64,000 bases of DNA, from NCBI GenBank assembly GCA_027314025.1, contig DAHVCP010000025.1, forward strand, positions 1 to 64,000, given 5' to 3'. Made by a program: the position numbers and the translations under genes. The stretch is from Acidobacteriota bacterium (lineage in GTDB: Bacteria; Acidobacteriota; Terriglobia; Terriglobales; SCQP01). The notes beneath the pieces are model-generated. The model was not told the DNA's origin. It did not search any database and saw only the letters and a program-made list of their open reading frames with translations. The stretch's first letter is position 1, and each line of letters opens with the position of its first letter. Below, one piece after another: positions 38,857-48,011 of the stretch.

Positions 38857-40662
38857 ATGAGCCAATCCGACATTGCCCGCAGCGCCAGTGCCCCGCCGGC
38901 CAGCTTCGTGCTGGGTCCCGGAGATCCCGCCGCAACGTTCACTCCAGAGGACTTCAGCGAGCAGCATCAGCTAATTGCCCAAACCGCCGAACAGTTCGCC
39001 CGCCAGGAGGTGGTGCCGAAGGCGGAGGAGTTGGAACATCAGGATTTCGCCGCCACCCGGGCGCTGCTGAAGAAGGCGGCGGAATTGGGCCTGACGGCGA
39101 TTGACATTCCCGAACGCTACGGCGGGCTGGGCCTGGATTTCGCCTCCTCCACGCTGGTCTATGACCGCCTGGCGAAATATGCCTCCTTTAGCGTCAGCTT
39201 CGGCGGGCATACCGGCATCGGCATGCTGCCGATCCTTTATTTCGGTACCGAGGACCAGAAGCGGCGGTATCTGCCCAAGCTGGCGGCATCGGATTGGATT
39301 GGCGCCTACGCGCTGAGCGAGGCCAGCAGCGGCAGTGACGCGCTCGCCGCGCGGGCTCGCGCGGACTTGGAACCGGACGGCAAGCATTACCTGCTGAACG
39401 GGGAGAAGATGTGGATCACGAACGCCGCTTTTGCCGACGTGTTCACCGTGTTCGCCAAGATCGGGGGCGAGAAGTTCACAGCCTTTCTGGTGGAGAAGGA
39501 TTTTCCCGGCGTCAGCGTGGGGGCGGAGGAGAACAAGATGGGGATCAAGGGCTCCTCGACGCGATCCCTCATCCTGAACAACGCCCGCGTGCCGGCGGAA
39601 AACGTACTCGGGGAGATCGGCAAGGGGCACCATATCGCCTTCAACATTCTCAACGTCGGACGCTTCAAGCTGGGGGCGGGCTGCACCGGCGGGGCGCGTA
39701 CGGCGCTGGAGCAGGCGGCGGCGTACGCCAAGCAGCGGCAGGCGTTCGGCCGCCCCATCGCGCAGTTCGGGCTGGTGGCGCAGATGCTGGCGGATATGGC
39801 GCTGGGCGTTTACGCCGGGGAATCGGCGGTCTACCGCGCGGTGGGACTGATTGACCAGCGGCTGGAGAGCATTGACAAGGACGCCGCCGACGCGCCGGCG
39901 CAGATCCGCATGGCGCTGGAGGCCGCGGCGGTGGAATGCTCGATCGTCAAGGTGTTCGGCAGCGAAATGCTGGACCGGGCGGTGGACGCGAACGTGCAGA
40001 TCTACGGCGGCTACGGCTTCGTGCGGGAATATCCCGCCGAGCGCGGATATCGCGATTCCCGCGTGAACCGGATCTTCGAGGGCACCAATGAGATCAACCG
40101 CCTGCTGATCACCGGCATGCTCTTGCGGCGGGCCATGAAAGGCGAGCTGCCGCTGCTGGCGGAGGTCAATGCCATCACCCAGGAGGTCATGGCGGCGGCG
40201 CCGGCGCTGGGTGGCGACGAGGCGGACGGCGAGCCGCTGGCGCCGGAGACGCGGCGAATCGAAGGAGTGCGGAAGCTGGCGCTGCTGCTGGCCGGCGCGG
40301 CGTTCCAAAAGTACCGCGAAGGCTTGGAACAGGAACAAGAAGTCCTGGCCGGGCTGGCGGATTTGATCATTCAGGTCTTCGTGCTGCAATCGGCGCTGCT
40401 GCGGGCGCGCAAGATGACCGCCGCCGGTCACCGCCATGCGCCGCTGGCGCGGAGCATGGCGCGGGTGCTGGTGGCGGAAGGATTGGACCGCAGCGAAGCG
40501 ATCAGCCATCGCCTGTTGCCGCGCGTGGCGGAGGGCGACATGCTGCGCGCGCAGGCGGCGATGGCGCGGCGGCTGTTGAAGCGGGATCTCATGGAGGTCA
40601 TCGCACCGCGGCGGGAAATCGCGGCGGCGGTCGTGGAAGCCGGCCGCTATCCTCTGGGCTAG
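38857..40662 (+). CDS. Acyl-CoA dehydrogenase (FadE-like, with C-terminal extension)
   Basis: A 601-residue flavoprotein, longer than the ~380-residue minimal family because of a ~170-residue helical C-terminal extension (from about residue 430, EGVRKLALLLAGAAFQKYREGLE). The acyl-CoA dehydrogenase blocks are DIPERYGGLGLDF, YALSEASSGSD, GEKMWITNAAFAD, VEENKMGIKGSSTRSLI-like text and QIYGGYGFVREYPAERGYRDSRVNRIFEGTNEINRLLI. The E in FEGTNE is the usual catalytic base position. Start ATG 38857 follows a clear CTGGAGG ribosome site. It completes the fad operon by introducing the double bond in the first step. Confidence 0.93.
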   Translation: MSQSDIARSASAPPASFVLGPGDPAATFTPEDFSEQHQLIAQTAEQFARQEVVPKAEELEHQDFAATRALLKKAAELGLTAIDIPERYGGLGLDFASSTLVYDRLAKYASFSVSFGGHTGIGMLPILYFGTEDQKRRYLPKLAASDWIGAYALSEASSGSDALAARARADLEPDGKHYLLNGEKMWITNAAFADVFTVFAKIGGEKFTAFLVEKDFPGVSVGAEENKMGIKGSSTRSLILNNARVPAENVLGEIGKGHHIAFNILNVGRFKLGAGCTGGARTALEQAAAYAKQRQAFGRPIAQFGLVAQMLADMALGVYAGESAVYRAVGLIDQRLESIDKDAADAPAQIRMALEAAAVECSIVKVFGSEMLDRAVDANVQIYGGYGFVREYPAERGYRDSRVNRIFEGTNEINRLLITGMLLRRAMKGELPLLAEVNAITQEVMAAAPALGGDEADGEPLAPETRRIEGVRKLALLLAGAAFQKYREGLEQEQEVLAGLADLIIQVFVLQSALLRARKMTAAGHRHAPLARSMARVLVAEGLDRSEAISHRLLPRVAEGDMLRAQAAMARRLLKRDLMEVIAPRREIAAAVVEAGRYPLG

Positions 40663-40902
40663 ACGCGCGGGCCAGGAATCCGTGGCGAGACCCGGATGAG
40701 CAATCCGCGGCGCTGGACCGCGTTGCCCTCGTGCGGCGCTTCGCGCCGCGTTAGCCGCTGCTGGCCATCGGCGGTCCGGTGGCGTTTACAGGTTACGATC
40801 GGGCGGGCCTGCCGTTGCGAATCCGCTGGAGGCCCGCTGCCGGCGGCGCGCGGCAACACCGCCGGTAAACCGGCGTCGCGCCGCTGGGATTGAGGTTACG
40901 AA

Positions 40903-41403
40903 TTGCCATTGTTTCCGGAATATTGCGTCGTGCTGCTGGTCGGCTTGCCCGGCGCGGGCAAGAGCAGCTATTGCCGCCAGCACCATTTGCCGGCGTTGTC
41001 ATCGGACGATTTGCGGCGAGCAATCCTGGATGACGCCGAGGATCAGCAGCATCCGGACCTGATTTTTAGCGCTCTGCGTCATCTGCTGCGCGCGCGGCTG
41101 CGAGCAGGGCGGCCGCAAACCTACGTGGACGCGACGAGCCTTTCCCCCCGGGAGCGCGCGCCGCTGCTGGCGATCGCCGCCGAGTTCCAATATCCCTGCG
41201 GAGCGCTCTGGTTCGATGTGCCGCTGGACGTTTGCGCCCAGCGCAACCGGCGCCGGGCGCTGGACGGAGGACGCGAGGTGCCGGAAGCGGCCCTGGCGCG
41301 GATGGCGGCCAAGCTGCAGCGCCCGCGCCGGGAGGAAGGGTTCCAATTTCTCGGCCGGGTGGACGCCAACGGAGAGACCAGCGAGTACACCGGCCCCTCC
41401 TAA
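40903..41403 (+). CDS. Small P-loop kinase-like protein
   Basis: About 166 residues with TTG as the likely start (40903; TTG at 40909 also possible). The Walker A motif is VGLPGAGKSSYCRQH near residue 14. It is followed by LSSDDLRRAI, TYVDATSLSPRERAPLL (the Walker B-like Asp) and LDVCAQRNRRRALDGGREVPEAALARM. This architecture is that of polynucleotide-kinase-like or AAA_33 small kinases, for example T4 PNK 5'-kinase homologues that phosphorylate RNA ends or small metabolites. The substrate is unknown. It is isolated between the fad operon and the epimerase gene. Confidence 0.8.
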   Translation: MPLFPEYCVVLLVGLPGAGKSSYCRQHHLPALSSDDLRRAILDDAEDQQHPDLIFSALRHLLRARLRAGRPQTYVDATSLSPRERAPLLAIAAEFQYPCGALWFDVPLDVCAQRNRRRALDGGREVPEAALARMAAKLQRPRREEGFQFLGRVDANGETSEYTGPS

Positions 41404-41537
41404 GCCCAGCTACGGCGTGCGGCGCAGGCGCAACTCCAGGCGGAGGTACTCACCCTCGCGATGCACGCTGATGGACGCGACCTGGTGCCGGCCGCCGTCC
41501 AATTCCCACCGGTCACCGGAGGCGCGGCGGCGGCCAC

Positions 41538-42425
41538 CTAGCGCGCCAAGGCGGTGCGGAGAGCGCCGCTCAATACCGGCTGGCGAAAGACGTAATTCCA
41601 GCCCACCAGGCGGAGGGGCTCGGCACGGACACTGGCCAGAACCAGTTCATCCGCCATTTGCCCCAGCAGCAGCCGCAGCGCCGGCGCGGGCACCGGCAGA
41701 ACCGCGGGCCGATGCAGCAGCCGAGCCAATTCCTGGGTGAACTCCGCGTTCCGCACTGGCTCCGCCACCGTATTGACCGGGCCATGGTAGCGGTCATCGG
41801 CGAGCGCGGCGAGAACAATGCCGAGGACGTCGTCCAGACCGATCCAGCTAATCCATTGCCGGCCGGTGCTGAGACGGCCGCCGAAACCGAAGCGAAACAC
41901 CGGAACCAGCCGCGATAGCGCTCCGCCCCGCGCCAGGACCATGCCCATACGCAGCCTGACCACGCGCATGCCCGATGCGGCTGCCGTGTTGGCGGCGGCT
42001 TCCCATTCCGCGGCAAGCTGCGCCAGAAAGCCCTGCCCTTGGGCGCTATGTTCCGTCAGGACTTCGTCACCGCGGTTGCCGTAGTAGCTGACGCCGGAAG
42101 CGCCGATGAAGATGCGCGGCGAATGGGGGCGCTCGGCCAAATGCGCGACCAACCGCTCCGTGGCGGCGACCCGGCTGTCGCGCAGTAGGGCCTTGCGTGC
42201 CGCTGTCCAGCGGCCGCCGCCGATGGAGGCGCCGGCCAGGTGGACCACCGCATCCAGCGCGCCGCTACCGGCGCCCAGCCGGCCCGTGGCCACGTCCCAC
42301 GGTACCGACCCGGGCGGCCCGGCTGCGCCTCGCACCGCCGGGACCGGCGTATGGCCCGCATCCGCCAGCGCCGCGACCAGCGCCCGCCCAATCACGCCGG
42401 AACTGCCCGTCACCAGAACGCGCAT
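41538..42425 (-). CDS. TIGR01777-type NAD-dependent epimerase (YfcH-like)
   Basis: A 295-residue SDR-extended protein. The N-terminal Rossmann motif is MRVLVTGSSGVIGRALVAAL. Then come AVVHLAGASIGGGRWTAARKALLRDSRV, GASGVSYYGNRGDEVLTE, LRMGMVLARGGALSRL, RQWISWIGLDDVLGI, PVNTVAEPVRNAEFTQELARLL and the C-terminal DUF1731 region (PAPALRLLLGQMADELVLASVRAEPLRLV). YfcH-type proteins are annotated as cell-division inhibitor SulA homologues, but their reaction is not established. The ATG at 42425 gives the full family start; larger in-frame extensions run into unrelated DNA. Confidence 0.9.
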   Translation of the reverse strand: MRVLVTGSSGVIGRALVAALADAGHTPVPAVRGAAGPPGSVPWDVATGRLGAGSGALDAVVHLAGASIGGGRWTAARKALLRDSRVAATERLVAHLAERPHSPRIFIGASGVSYYGNRGDEVLTEHSAQGQGFLAQLAAEWEAAANTAAASGMRVVRLRMGMVLARGGALSRLVPVFRFGFGGRLSTGRQWISWIGLDDVLGIVLAALADDRYHGPVNTVAEPVRNAEFTQELARLLHRPAVLPVPAPALRLLLGQMADELVLASVRAEPLRLVGWNYVFRQPVLSGALRTALAR

Positions 42426-42512
42426 GTGCGGCATTATACTGGGCGGCGGCAGCGGCCTGCGTCGCGCGGCTGCGCCGCTTGGCCCCATCCTCCGCCCTGC
42501 TACCATGTCTCC

Positions 42513-43289
42513 ATGCCGATCAGGGCGTTGATCGTGGACGACGAGCAGCTTGCCCGGGATGAATTGGGCTACTTGCTGCGCGCCTTTCCCGATATCGAGG
42601 TGCTGGGGCAGGCGCGGAACGGCATGGAAGCGGTGCAACTGATCAAGGAGCACCAGCCGGACTTGGTGTTTTTGGACGTGCAAATGCCCGGCCTGGACGG
42701 CTTCGGCGTGGTGCGCCGGCTGCGCGAAAAGAAGATCCCCGCGCCGCGCATGATCTTCGCCACCGCCTACGACCAGTATGCGGTGCAGGCGTTTGAAGTC
42801 AGCGCCATTGATTACTTGCTCAAGCCCTTCGACAAGGCGCGGCTGGGGCGGGCCCTGGATAAGGTGCGGCAGCAGGTGGACCAGCGGCAAAATGCGACGC
42901 GGAAGATTGACCGCGTCCTGGAGATCCTGGAGTCGCGGCGCCCGGCGGCGGTGCCCAGTAAGATCTCCGTGCGGGCCAACGGCCGCCATTTTCTTCTCGA
43001 TCCCAACGAGATCATCTTCGCGCAGATCGAAGACGGCGTCATCAGCATCGTGGCGCGGCAGATGGAAGGAACGGCGAATTGCCGGACGGTGGAAGAACTG
43101 CTGGCCAGCCTTGATCCCAACGTATTTTGGCGGGCGCATCGCGGCTATGTGGTCAACCTCAACCACATCAAGGAAGTCGTGCCCTGGTTCAACAGCAGCT
43201 ATCAACTGCGCATGGACGACAAGAAGCAGACCGAAATTCCCGTCAGCCGCACGCAGAGCCGGCGGCTGCGGGAACTGTTTAATCTTTAG
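42513..43289 (+). CDS. LytTR-family response regulator
   Basis: A 258-residue two-domain regulator. The receiver domain has the acidic pair DDE at residues 9-11, the phospho-acceptor Asp55 (LVFLDVQMPG), a TAYDQYAVQAFE switch region and LLKPFDK. The C-terminal LytTR DNA-binding domain (~residues 150-258) shows KISVRANGRHFLLDPNEIIFAQIEDGV, FWRAHRGYVVNLNHI and PVSRTQSRRLREL. No sensor kinase is adjacent; in such families the partner is often a 7TM or LytS-type histidine kinase elsewhere. Start ATG 42513 is chosen because MPIRALIVDDE matches the family start. Confidence 0.92.
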   Translation: MPIRALIVDDEQLARDELGYLLRAFPDIEVLGQARNGMEAVQLIKEHQPDLVFLDVQMPGLDGFGVVRRLREKKIPAPRMIFATAYDQYAVQAFEVSAIDYLLKPFDKARLGRALDKVRQQVDQRQNATRKIDRVLEILESRRPAAVPSKISVRANGRHFLLDPNEIIFAQIEDGVISIVARQMEGTANCRTVEELLASLDPNVFWRAHRGYVVNLNHIKEVVPWFNSSYQLRMDDKKQTEIPVSRTQSRRLRELFNL

Positions 43290-43310
43290 CGGCTCCGGGC
43301 CCCATCCCAT

Positions 43311-43431
43311 CGCGGGGGCCGCGCCTTTTGCTCGGGGAGCAAAGCGGGCGCGGAAAGGCCGCGAAATCCCGCGGCGCCGCAGGCGCGCTGGCAATCGCTG
43401 CGGCCCGCCCTCCAGCGAAGCGGCGCGGCCC
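43311..43431. repeat. 121-bp dispersed repeat, copy 1
   Basis: Bases from cgcgggggccgcgccttttg to gaagcggcgcggccc recur with no change that I can see at 43637-43757, 326 bases downstream. Internal inverted segments (ctcggggag, ccgcgaaatcccgcgg) suggest foldable RNA or a REP/MITE-like unit. The sequence also has an open frame, which explains several spurious short open frames here. Copy 1 is in the gap before the GNAT pseudogene; copy 2 lies inside it. Confidence 0.9.
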
Positions 43432-43452
43432 GAGGCGGCGGCGACTTCAGGC

Positions 43453-44112
43453 ATGGCAATTGAGATCAGTTGCGATCCGGCGCGGATGGACTTGGACGCG
43501 GTGCATCGCCTGCTCAGCCAGAGCGATTGGGCGCGCGGCATTCCCCGCGAGCTGGTGGCGCGGTCGCTGGCTCATTCCTTGTGCTTCGGGGCCTTTTCCC
43601 ATGGCAGGCAGATCGGCATCGCCCGGGTCATCACCTCGCGGGGGCCGCGCCTTTTGCTCGGGGAGCAAAGCGGGCGCGGAAAGGCCGCGAAATCCCGCGG
43701 CGCCGCAGGCGCGCTGGCAATCGCTGCGGCCCGCCCTCCAGCGAAGCGGCGCGGCCCCCAGCGACGCGCTGGCTGGGCCGGGGCGGACTGGGGTCCCCGG
43801 ACCAGCCGGCGCGCAAGCGGGACGCGCGGCGCAGCCGCGCTGGGGCCCGCGCCAAGCAATGACCGGGCCATCTATGCGTAGATCTGCGACGTGTGCGTGG
43901 AACCAGAATGCCGCGGGCAGGGGACGGGAAAAGCGCTGATGGCAGCCATCCGCAGCCACCCCGAGCTGCAAAACCTGCGGCGCTGGTCGCTGGTCACCCG
44001 AGACGCCCATGGGCTCTACGCGCAATTCGGATTTACTCCCCCGGCCGAGCCCAGCGGCAACATGGAAATCGTGCGCCGCAACGCCTACGCGGGAGGGCAG
44101 CCGGGCGACTGA
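43453..44112 (+). pseudogene. GNAT acetyltransferase gene split by a repeat insertion
   Basis: The N-terminal part (MAIEISCDPARMDLDAVHRLLSQSDWARG...FGAFSHGRQIGIARVITS) and the C-terminal part (ICDVCVEPECRGQGTGKALMAAI, SLVTRDAHGLYAQFGFTPP) are both clear GNAT sequence. Together they match the usual YjgM-like plan IGFARVVTD.ATFAYLADVFV. Between ITS (43636) and NDRAIYA the expected two or three residues are replaced by ~220 bases containing repeat copy 2, and the downstream junction carries a TAG (43879-43881) where Tyr is expected. Without the insert the two halves would nearly join in frame. The acetyl-CoA site (RGQGTGKAL) is intact but separated from the N-terminus, so the gene is probably inactive. 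Confidence 0.8.
43637..43757. repeat. 121-bp dispersed repeat, copy 2 (inside the GNAT gene)
   Basis: Same sequence as 43311-43431. The inserted block in the GNAT gene extends about 100 bases further, to roughly 43857, with a different GC-rich segment (cagcgacgcgctggctgggcc ... gctggggcccgcgcc). The junction sequence atcacctcg|cggggg on the left marks the insertion point. Confidence 0.9.
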
Positions 44113-44201
44113 GGCGTTTGCCGACCGGCCGGTTATGCGCCGGCCCCGCGTTCCGGCGTTGACCCGTGGCGACGCCGAACCAATAATTGTTGGTGGCTTC
44201 C

Positions 44202-46370
44202 ATGGCGACCCCATCCGCACGCGTGGCCCTTCCGCTCAAGCCCAACACCCGGCGCCTGCCCCAGGAGCGGGTGTTGGACCTGTATCGCACCATGCTGCTT
44301 TCGCGGCGCCTGGATGACCGCGAAATCTTGCTGAAGCGGCAACAGAAACTCTTCTTTCAGATTTCCGGCGCGGGGCATGAGGCGGTGCTGGCCGCGGCCG
44401 GAGATCTGTTGCGGCCCGCCGCTGATTGGTTCTATCCGTATTATCGCGACCGGGCGCTTTGTCTGCGGCTGGGCGTAACCGCCCAGGCCATGCTGCTAGC
44501 CGGGGTGGGCGCCGCCACTGACCCGAGTTCCGGGGGACGCCAGATGCCCTCGCATTGGAGCGACCCGGGGCTGCACATCGTCAGTTCCTCCAGCCCCACC
44601 GGCACGCAATTCCTGCAAGCGGTGGGCTGCGCCGAAGCCGGGCGCTATTTTCAGCGCCACGGCGAACTGGCGCCGTGGCTACAGCGCAATTCCCTGCCGC
44701 ACCGCCATCCCACCTGGCAGGGCGACGAAGTGGTCTACGTTTCCGGCGGCGATGGGGCCACCAGCGAAGGGGAATTCTGGGAGGCGGTCAACGCCGCGTC
44801 GCGCGGGCGGCTGCCGGTGCTGTTTTTGGTCGAGGACAACGGCTACGCCATATCCGTGCCGATCGAGGTGCAAACGCCCGGGGGCAGCATCTCTCGGCTG
44901 CTGGCGGGCTTTCCGCACCTGCGCGTATTGGAATGCGACGGCTGCGATTTGTTCGACAGCCACGCGGCCTTGGAGGACGCCATTGCCCACTGCCGCGCTG
45001 GTCACGGCCCCGCGCTGGTGCATGCGCACGTGGTGCGGCCGTACTCGCATTCCTTGTCGGATGACGAGCGGCTCTATAAGCCCGAGGTGGAGCGGGCGGA
45101 GGAGGATCAACGGGATCCCGTCCGCCGCCTGGCGGCGTACCTGCGGCAGCAGGGCTGGGCGGATGATGCGGAGTTCGCGCGCATGGACGCCGACATCGCG
45201 GCCGAAATTCTGGCGGCGACGGATGCCGCCCTGGCGGCGGAGCCGGCGGCGTGCGCCAGCGTCTTCACGCATGTCTATTCGCCCGACGTGGACCCCATGG
45301 GCCCGGCCTTCGACAGCCCGGCTCCCGCACCAGCCGCCGACGCCCCGGCCAAAACCATGGTCGAAACCATCAACGAATGCCTCCGCGACGAGATGAAGCG
45401 CGATCCGCGCATTCTGGTATTCGGCGAGGATGTGGCCGACGCCAGCCGCGATGAATATCTGGACCAGGTCAAGGGCAAGGGCGGCGTCTTCAAGGCCACC
45501 ATCGGGTTGCAGCGCCAGTTTGGCTCGGACCGTTGCTTCAACACCGCCTTGGCGGAGGCGGCCATCGTGGGCCGGGCCATCGGCATGGCCACGCGGGGAT
45601 TGAAGCCGGTGGCGGAGATCCAGTTTTTCGACTACATTTGGCCGGCCATGATGCAAATTCGCAGCGAGCTGAGCACGCTGCGGTGGCGCTCGCAGGGGGG
45701 CTTCACGGCGCCGGTGGTGCTGCGCGTGCCCATCGGCGGCTATCTGACCGGCGGGGCCATCTATCACAGCCAGTCGGGGGAAAGCATCTTCACCCACATG
45801 CCGGGCCTGCGGGTCGTGATGCCTTCCAACGCGCTGGACGCCAACGGTCTGTTGCGCACGGCGCTGCGCGGCGACGACCCGGTGCTGTTCCTGGAACACA
45901 AACGGCTGTATCGCGAGCCGTTCAACCGTGCGCCCTATCCGGGACCGGAATACTGCGTGCCCTTCGGCAATGCGCGGGTGGTCCGTCCCGGCGGCGACCT
46001 GACCATCGTCACCTACGGCGCTCTCGTGCAGCGCTCCGTGCAGGCGGCGCAGCGGGCGCAGCGCGAGGGCTTGGGTGAAGTGGAAGTCCTGGACCTGCGC
46101 TCGCTCAGCCCCTACGATTTTGCCGCCATCGCCGCCTCGGTGCGCAAAACCAACCGCGTCATTGTGGCCTATGAGGACGCCCAGAGCTGGGGCTACGGCG
46201 CCGAGATCGCCGCCCGCATCGGCGAGGAGCTATTCGCCGATCTCGACGCCCCGGTGCGGCGTGTCGCCGCCAAGGACCTGTATTGCGCCTACCAGCCGCG
46301 GCTGGAGGACTTCATTCTGCCGCAAGCCGATGACGTGTACCGCGCCGCCGCCGAGCTGCTGCGCTATTGA
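44202..46370 (+). CDS. 2-oxoacid dehydrogenase E1, alpha and beta subunits fused
   Basis: A 722-residue thiamin-diphosphate enzyme. The alpha part (~1-350) has [15 protein letters not shown], the ThDP motif [38 protein letters not shown] and [17 protein letters not shown], typical of branched-chain 2-oxoacid E1. The beta part (~380-722) has [61 protein letters not shown] and [16 protein letters not shown]. Alpha and beta are one polypeptide joined by an Ala/Pro linker (~365-378). It decarboxylates a 2-oxoacid and passes the acyl group to an E2 lipoyl protein; no E2 or E3 is nearby. ATG 44202 is used; TTG 44187 is possible. Confidence 0.93.
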   Translation: MATPSARVALPLKPNTRRLPQERVLDLYRTMLLSRRLDDREILLKRQQKLFFQISGAGHEAVLAAAGDLLRPAADWFYPYYRDRALCLRLGVTAQAMLLAGVGAATDPSSGGRQMPSHWSDPGLHIVSSSSPTGTQFLQAVGCAEAGRYFQRHGELAPWLQRNSLPHRHPTWQGDEVVYVSGGDGATSEGEFWEAVNAASRGRLPVLFLVEDNGYAISVPIEVQTPGGSISRLLAGFPHLRVLECDGCDLFDSHAALEDAIAHCRAGHGPALVHAHVVRPYSHSLSDDERLYKPEVERAEEDQRDPVRRLAAYLRQQGWADDAEFARMDADIAAEILAATDAALAAEPAACASVFTHVYSPDVDPMGPAFDSPAPAPAADAPAKTMVETINECLRDEMKRDPRILVFGEDVADASRDEYLDQVKGKGGVFKATIGLQRQFGSDRCFNTALAEAAIVGRAIGMATRGLKPVAEIQFFDYIWPAMMQIRSELSTLRWRSQGGFTAPVVLRVPIGGYLTGGAIYHSQSGESIFTHMPGLRVVMPSNALDANGLLRTALRGDDPVLFLEHKRLYREPFNRAPYPGPEYCVPFGNARVVRPGGDLTIVTYGALVQRSVQAAQRAQREGLGEVEVLDLRSLSPYDFAAIAASVRKTNRVIVAYEDAQSWGYGAEIAARIGEELFADLDAPVRRVAAKDLYCAYQPRLEDFILPQADDVYRAAAELLRY

Positions 46371-46384
46371 CCAGGAGGAACCGC

Positions 46385-46765
46385 ATGAAAACCGACGCCG
46401 ATTGGCAGCGCGAGCTGACGCCCGAGCAGTATGCCGTAACCCGCCACGCCGCCACCGAACCCGCCTTCAGCGGCCGCTACTGGAACCATCACGAGAACGG
46501 GGAATACCGTTGCATCTGCTGCGGCGCGGCCTTGTTCGATGCCGCGGCCAAATTCGATTCTGGCACCGGTTGGCCGAGCTTCTTTCAGCCCGCGGCCGCG
46601 GAGAACTTGGAACTCGCCTCCGATCACAGCCATGGCACGGTCCGCACCGAGGTGAAATGCCGGCGCTGCGGCGCCCATCTGGGCCACCTGTTTCCCGATG
46701 GCCCCCCGCCCACCGGGCAGCGCTTTTGCATCAATTCCGCGGCGCTGGGCTTCGAGCCGCGCTAG
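46385..46765 (+). CDS. msrB: Peptide-methionine (R)-S-oxide reductase MsrB
   Basis: A 126-residue SelR-domain protein reducing R-methionine sulfoxide in damaged proteins. The zinc ligands are two CxxC pairs (Cys43-Cys46 in YRCICCGAAL, Cys92-Cys95 in KCRRCGAHLGHLF) and the catalytic Cys115 is in RFCINSAAL. The GTGWPSF substrate loop is present. ATG 46385 is preceded by AGGAGGA seven bases away, 11 bases after the E1 stop, so it may be cotranscribed with that gene. There is no signal peptide, so it is cytoplasmic. Confidence 0.96.
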   Translation: MKTDADWQRELTPEQYAVTRHAATEPAFSGRYWNHHENGEYRCICCGAALFDAAAKFDSGTGWPSFFQPAAAENLELASDHSHGTVRTEVKCRRCGAHLGHLFPDGPPPTGQRFCINSAALGFEPR

Positions 46766-46883
46766 CGGCGCCGCACGCCAACCGCCGCCGCGGAGCCCGG
46801 CGCTTGCAAGGTCTCCGGGCGCTTGACAAAGCCGCGGTTGGGCCGCAATCTAACAATCTTTGCCGGAAAAAGGAGTGGGGCGA

Positions 46884-47891
46884 TTGCGGCGGGTGCGGGT
46901 TTTCTACCACGACAAATGCTTTGACGGCGCCGCCTCGGCGGCGGTGTTTAGCGCCTTCTATCGCGCCTGCCGCGACGCCGAGGCGGTGTTCGAGTATCGC
47001 GGGCTGGTGCACAAGGCGATTGATTTGTTCGCCGGGGTGGACTTCAGCGGCGATGACAACGCGATCGTTGATTTCAAGTACAACCCCGATCCGCGGGTGA
47101 CTTGGTGGTTCGATCATCATCAAAGCGCCTTTCTCCAGCCCTCCGACGCGGAGCACTTTCGGCGCGATCGCAGCGGCCAGAAATTCTGCGATCCCACCTA
47201 TCGCTCCTGCACGGCGTTCATCGCCCAGATCGCGCATGACCGTTTCGGCTTCGACATCTCCGGGCTGTCGGAGCTGATCCATTGGGCCGATGTGGTGGAC
47301 GCGGCCCTGTTCGCCAGCGCCGCGGAAGCCGTCGCCTTGGGGGCTCCGGCGATGCAGCTCACGCTGGCGATCGAGGGCAGCCGGGATCCGGAGCTAGCCC
47401 GGCAGCTGATTCCGGATTTCCTGCGCTTTTCGCTCGCCGATCTGGTCCAGCAGCCGTATATCCAGGCCGAACTGGCGCCGTTGCTGGCGCGGCATGAAGC
47501 CATCAAGTCGGTGCTGCGCGAGCGCAGCGACTGCCGCGACGGTGTGATCTTCTTCGATCTGAGCGACGGCGACTACGAGGGGTACAACAAGTTCACGCCG
47601 TACTTTTGGCACCCGGAGGCCGTCTACAGCGTGGGCATCAGCTTGGCGCAGCACCGGGTGAAGGTTTCGGTCGGCTCCAATCCCTGGAATACCCTGCCGA
47701 ACATGGCGAATTTGGCGGACATCTGCGAGCGGTACGGGGGCGGCGGTCATCCCCGCGTCGGCGCGATCTCCTTTGCGCCCGGCGATTTGGAGCAAGCGCG
47801 CCGCGTGGCGCGGGAGGTCGCGGCGGAACTCCGCCAGTCCTACCTCGCCTCCCGGGCGGCCGCGCCGGCATCCTCGGCGCCGCGCCCTTAG
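46884..47891 (+). CDS. DHH-family phosphoesterase-like protein
   Basis: A 335-residue protein. The N-terminus RVRVFYHDKCFDGAASAAV resembles the DHH-type entry motif with HDKCFDG. Then come NAIVDFKYNPDPRVTWWFDHHQSAFL (the DHH motif), CTAFIAQIAHDRFGFD, LIHWADVVDAALF and the C-terminal DHHA1-type GGGGHPRVGAISF. Such proteins cleave phosphoesters of nucleotides or nano-RNA; the exact substrate is unknown. I chose TTG 46884 (AGGAG at 46871-46875); a TTG at 46860 is an alternative. A possible -35, TTGACA (46823-46828), lies upstream. Confidence 0.78.
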   Translation: MRRVRVFYHDKCFDGAASAAVFSAFYRACRDAEAVFEYRGLVHKAIDLFAGVDFSGDDNAIVDFKYNPDPRVTWWFDHHQSAFLQPSDAEHFRRDRSGQKFCDPTYRSCTAFIAQIAHDRFGFDISGLSELIHWADVVDAALFASAAEAVALGAPAMQLTLAIEGSRDPELARQLIPDFLRFSLADLVQQPYIQAELAPLLARHEAIKSVLRERSDCRDGVIFFDLSDGDYEGYNKFTPYFWHPEAVYSVGISLAQHRVKVSVGSNPWNTLPNMANLADICERYGGGGHPRVGAISFAPGDLEQARRVAREVAAELRQSYLASRAAAPASSAPRP

Positions 47892-48011
47892 CGGCGAACG
47901 CGCGGTTGGGATCGGTCCCCGCCGCAGCCGGCGCTCCGGGTCGCGTCCTGCGCTCCCCACCGCATTTGTTCGCCCGCCTCGGCGCCCGGCGCAGGGGCGG
48001 TGCGGCGGCGA

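Noticed and set aside
38971-40509. 512-residue minus-strand open frame
   Set aside because: Shadow of the acyl-CoA dehydrogenase gene; no recognisable domain and typical antisense composition.
42426-43541. N-terminal extension of the TIGR01777 epimerase on the minus strand
   Set aside because: It runs opposite the LytTR gene; the epimerase begins precisely at MRVLVTGSSG at 42425.
43328-43939. Two separate GNAT proteins
   Set aside because: The two halves belong to one interrupted gene in one frame; neither half alone has a complete acetyl-CoA fold.
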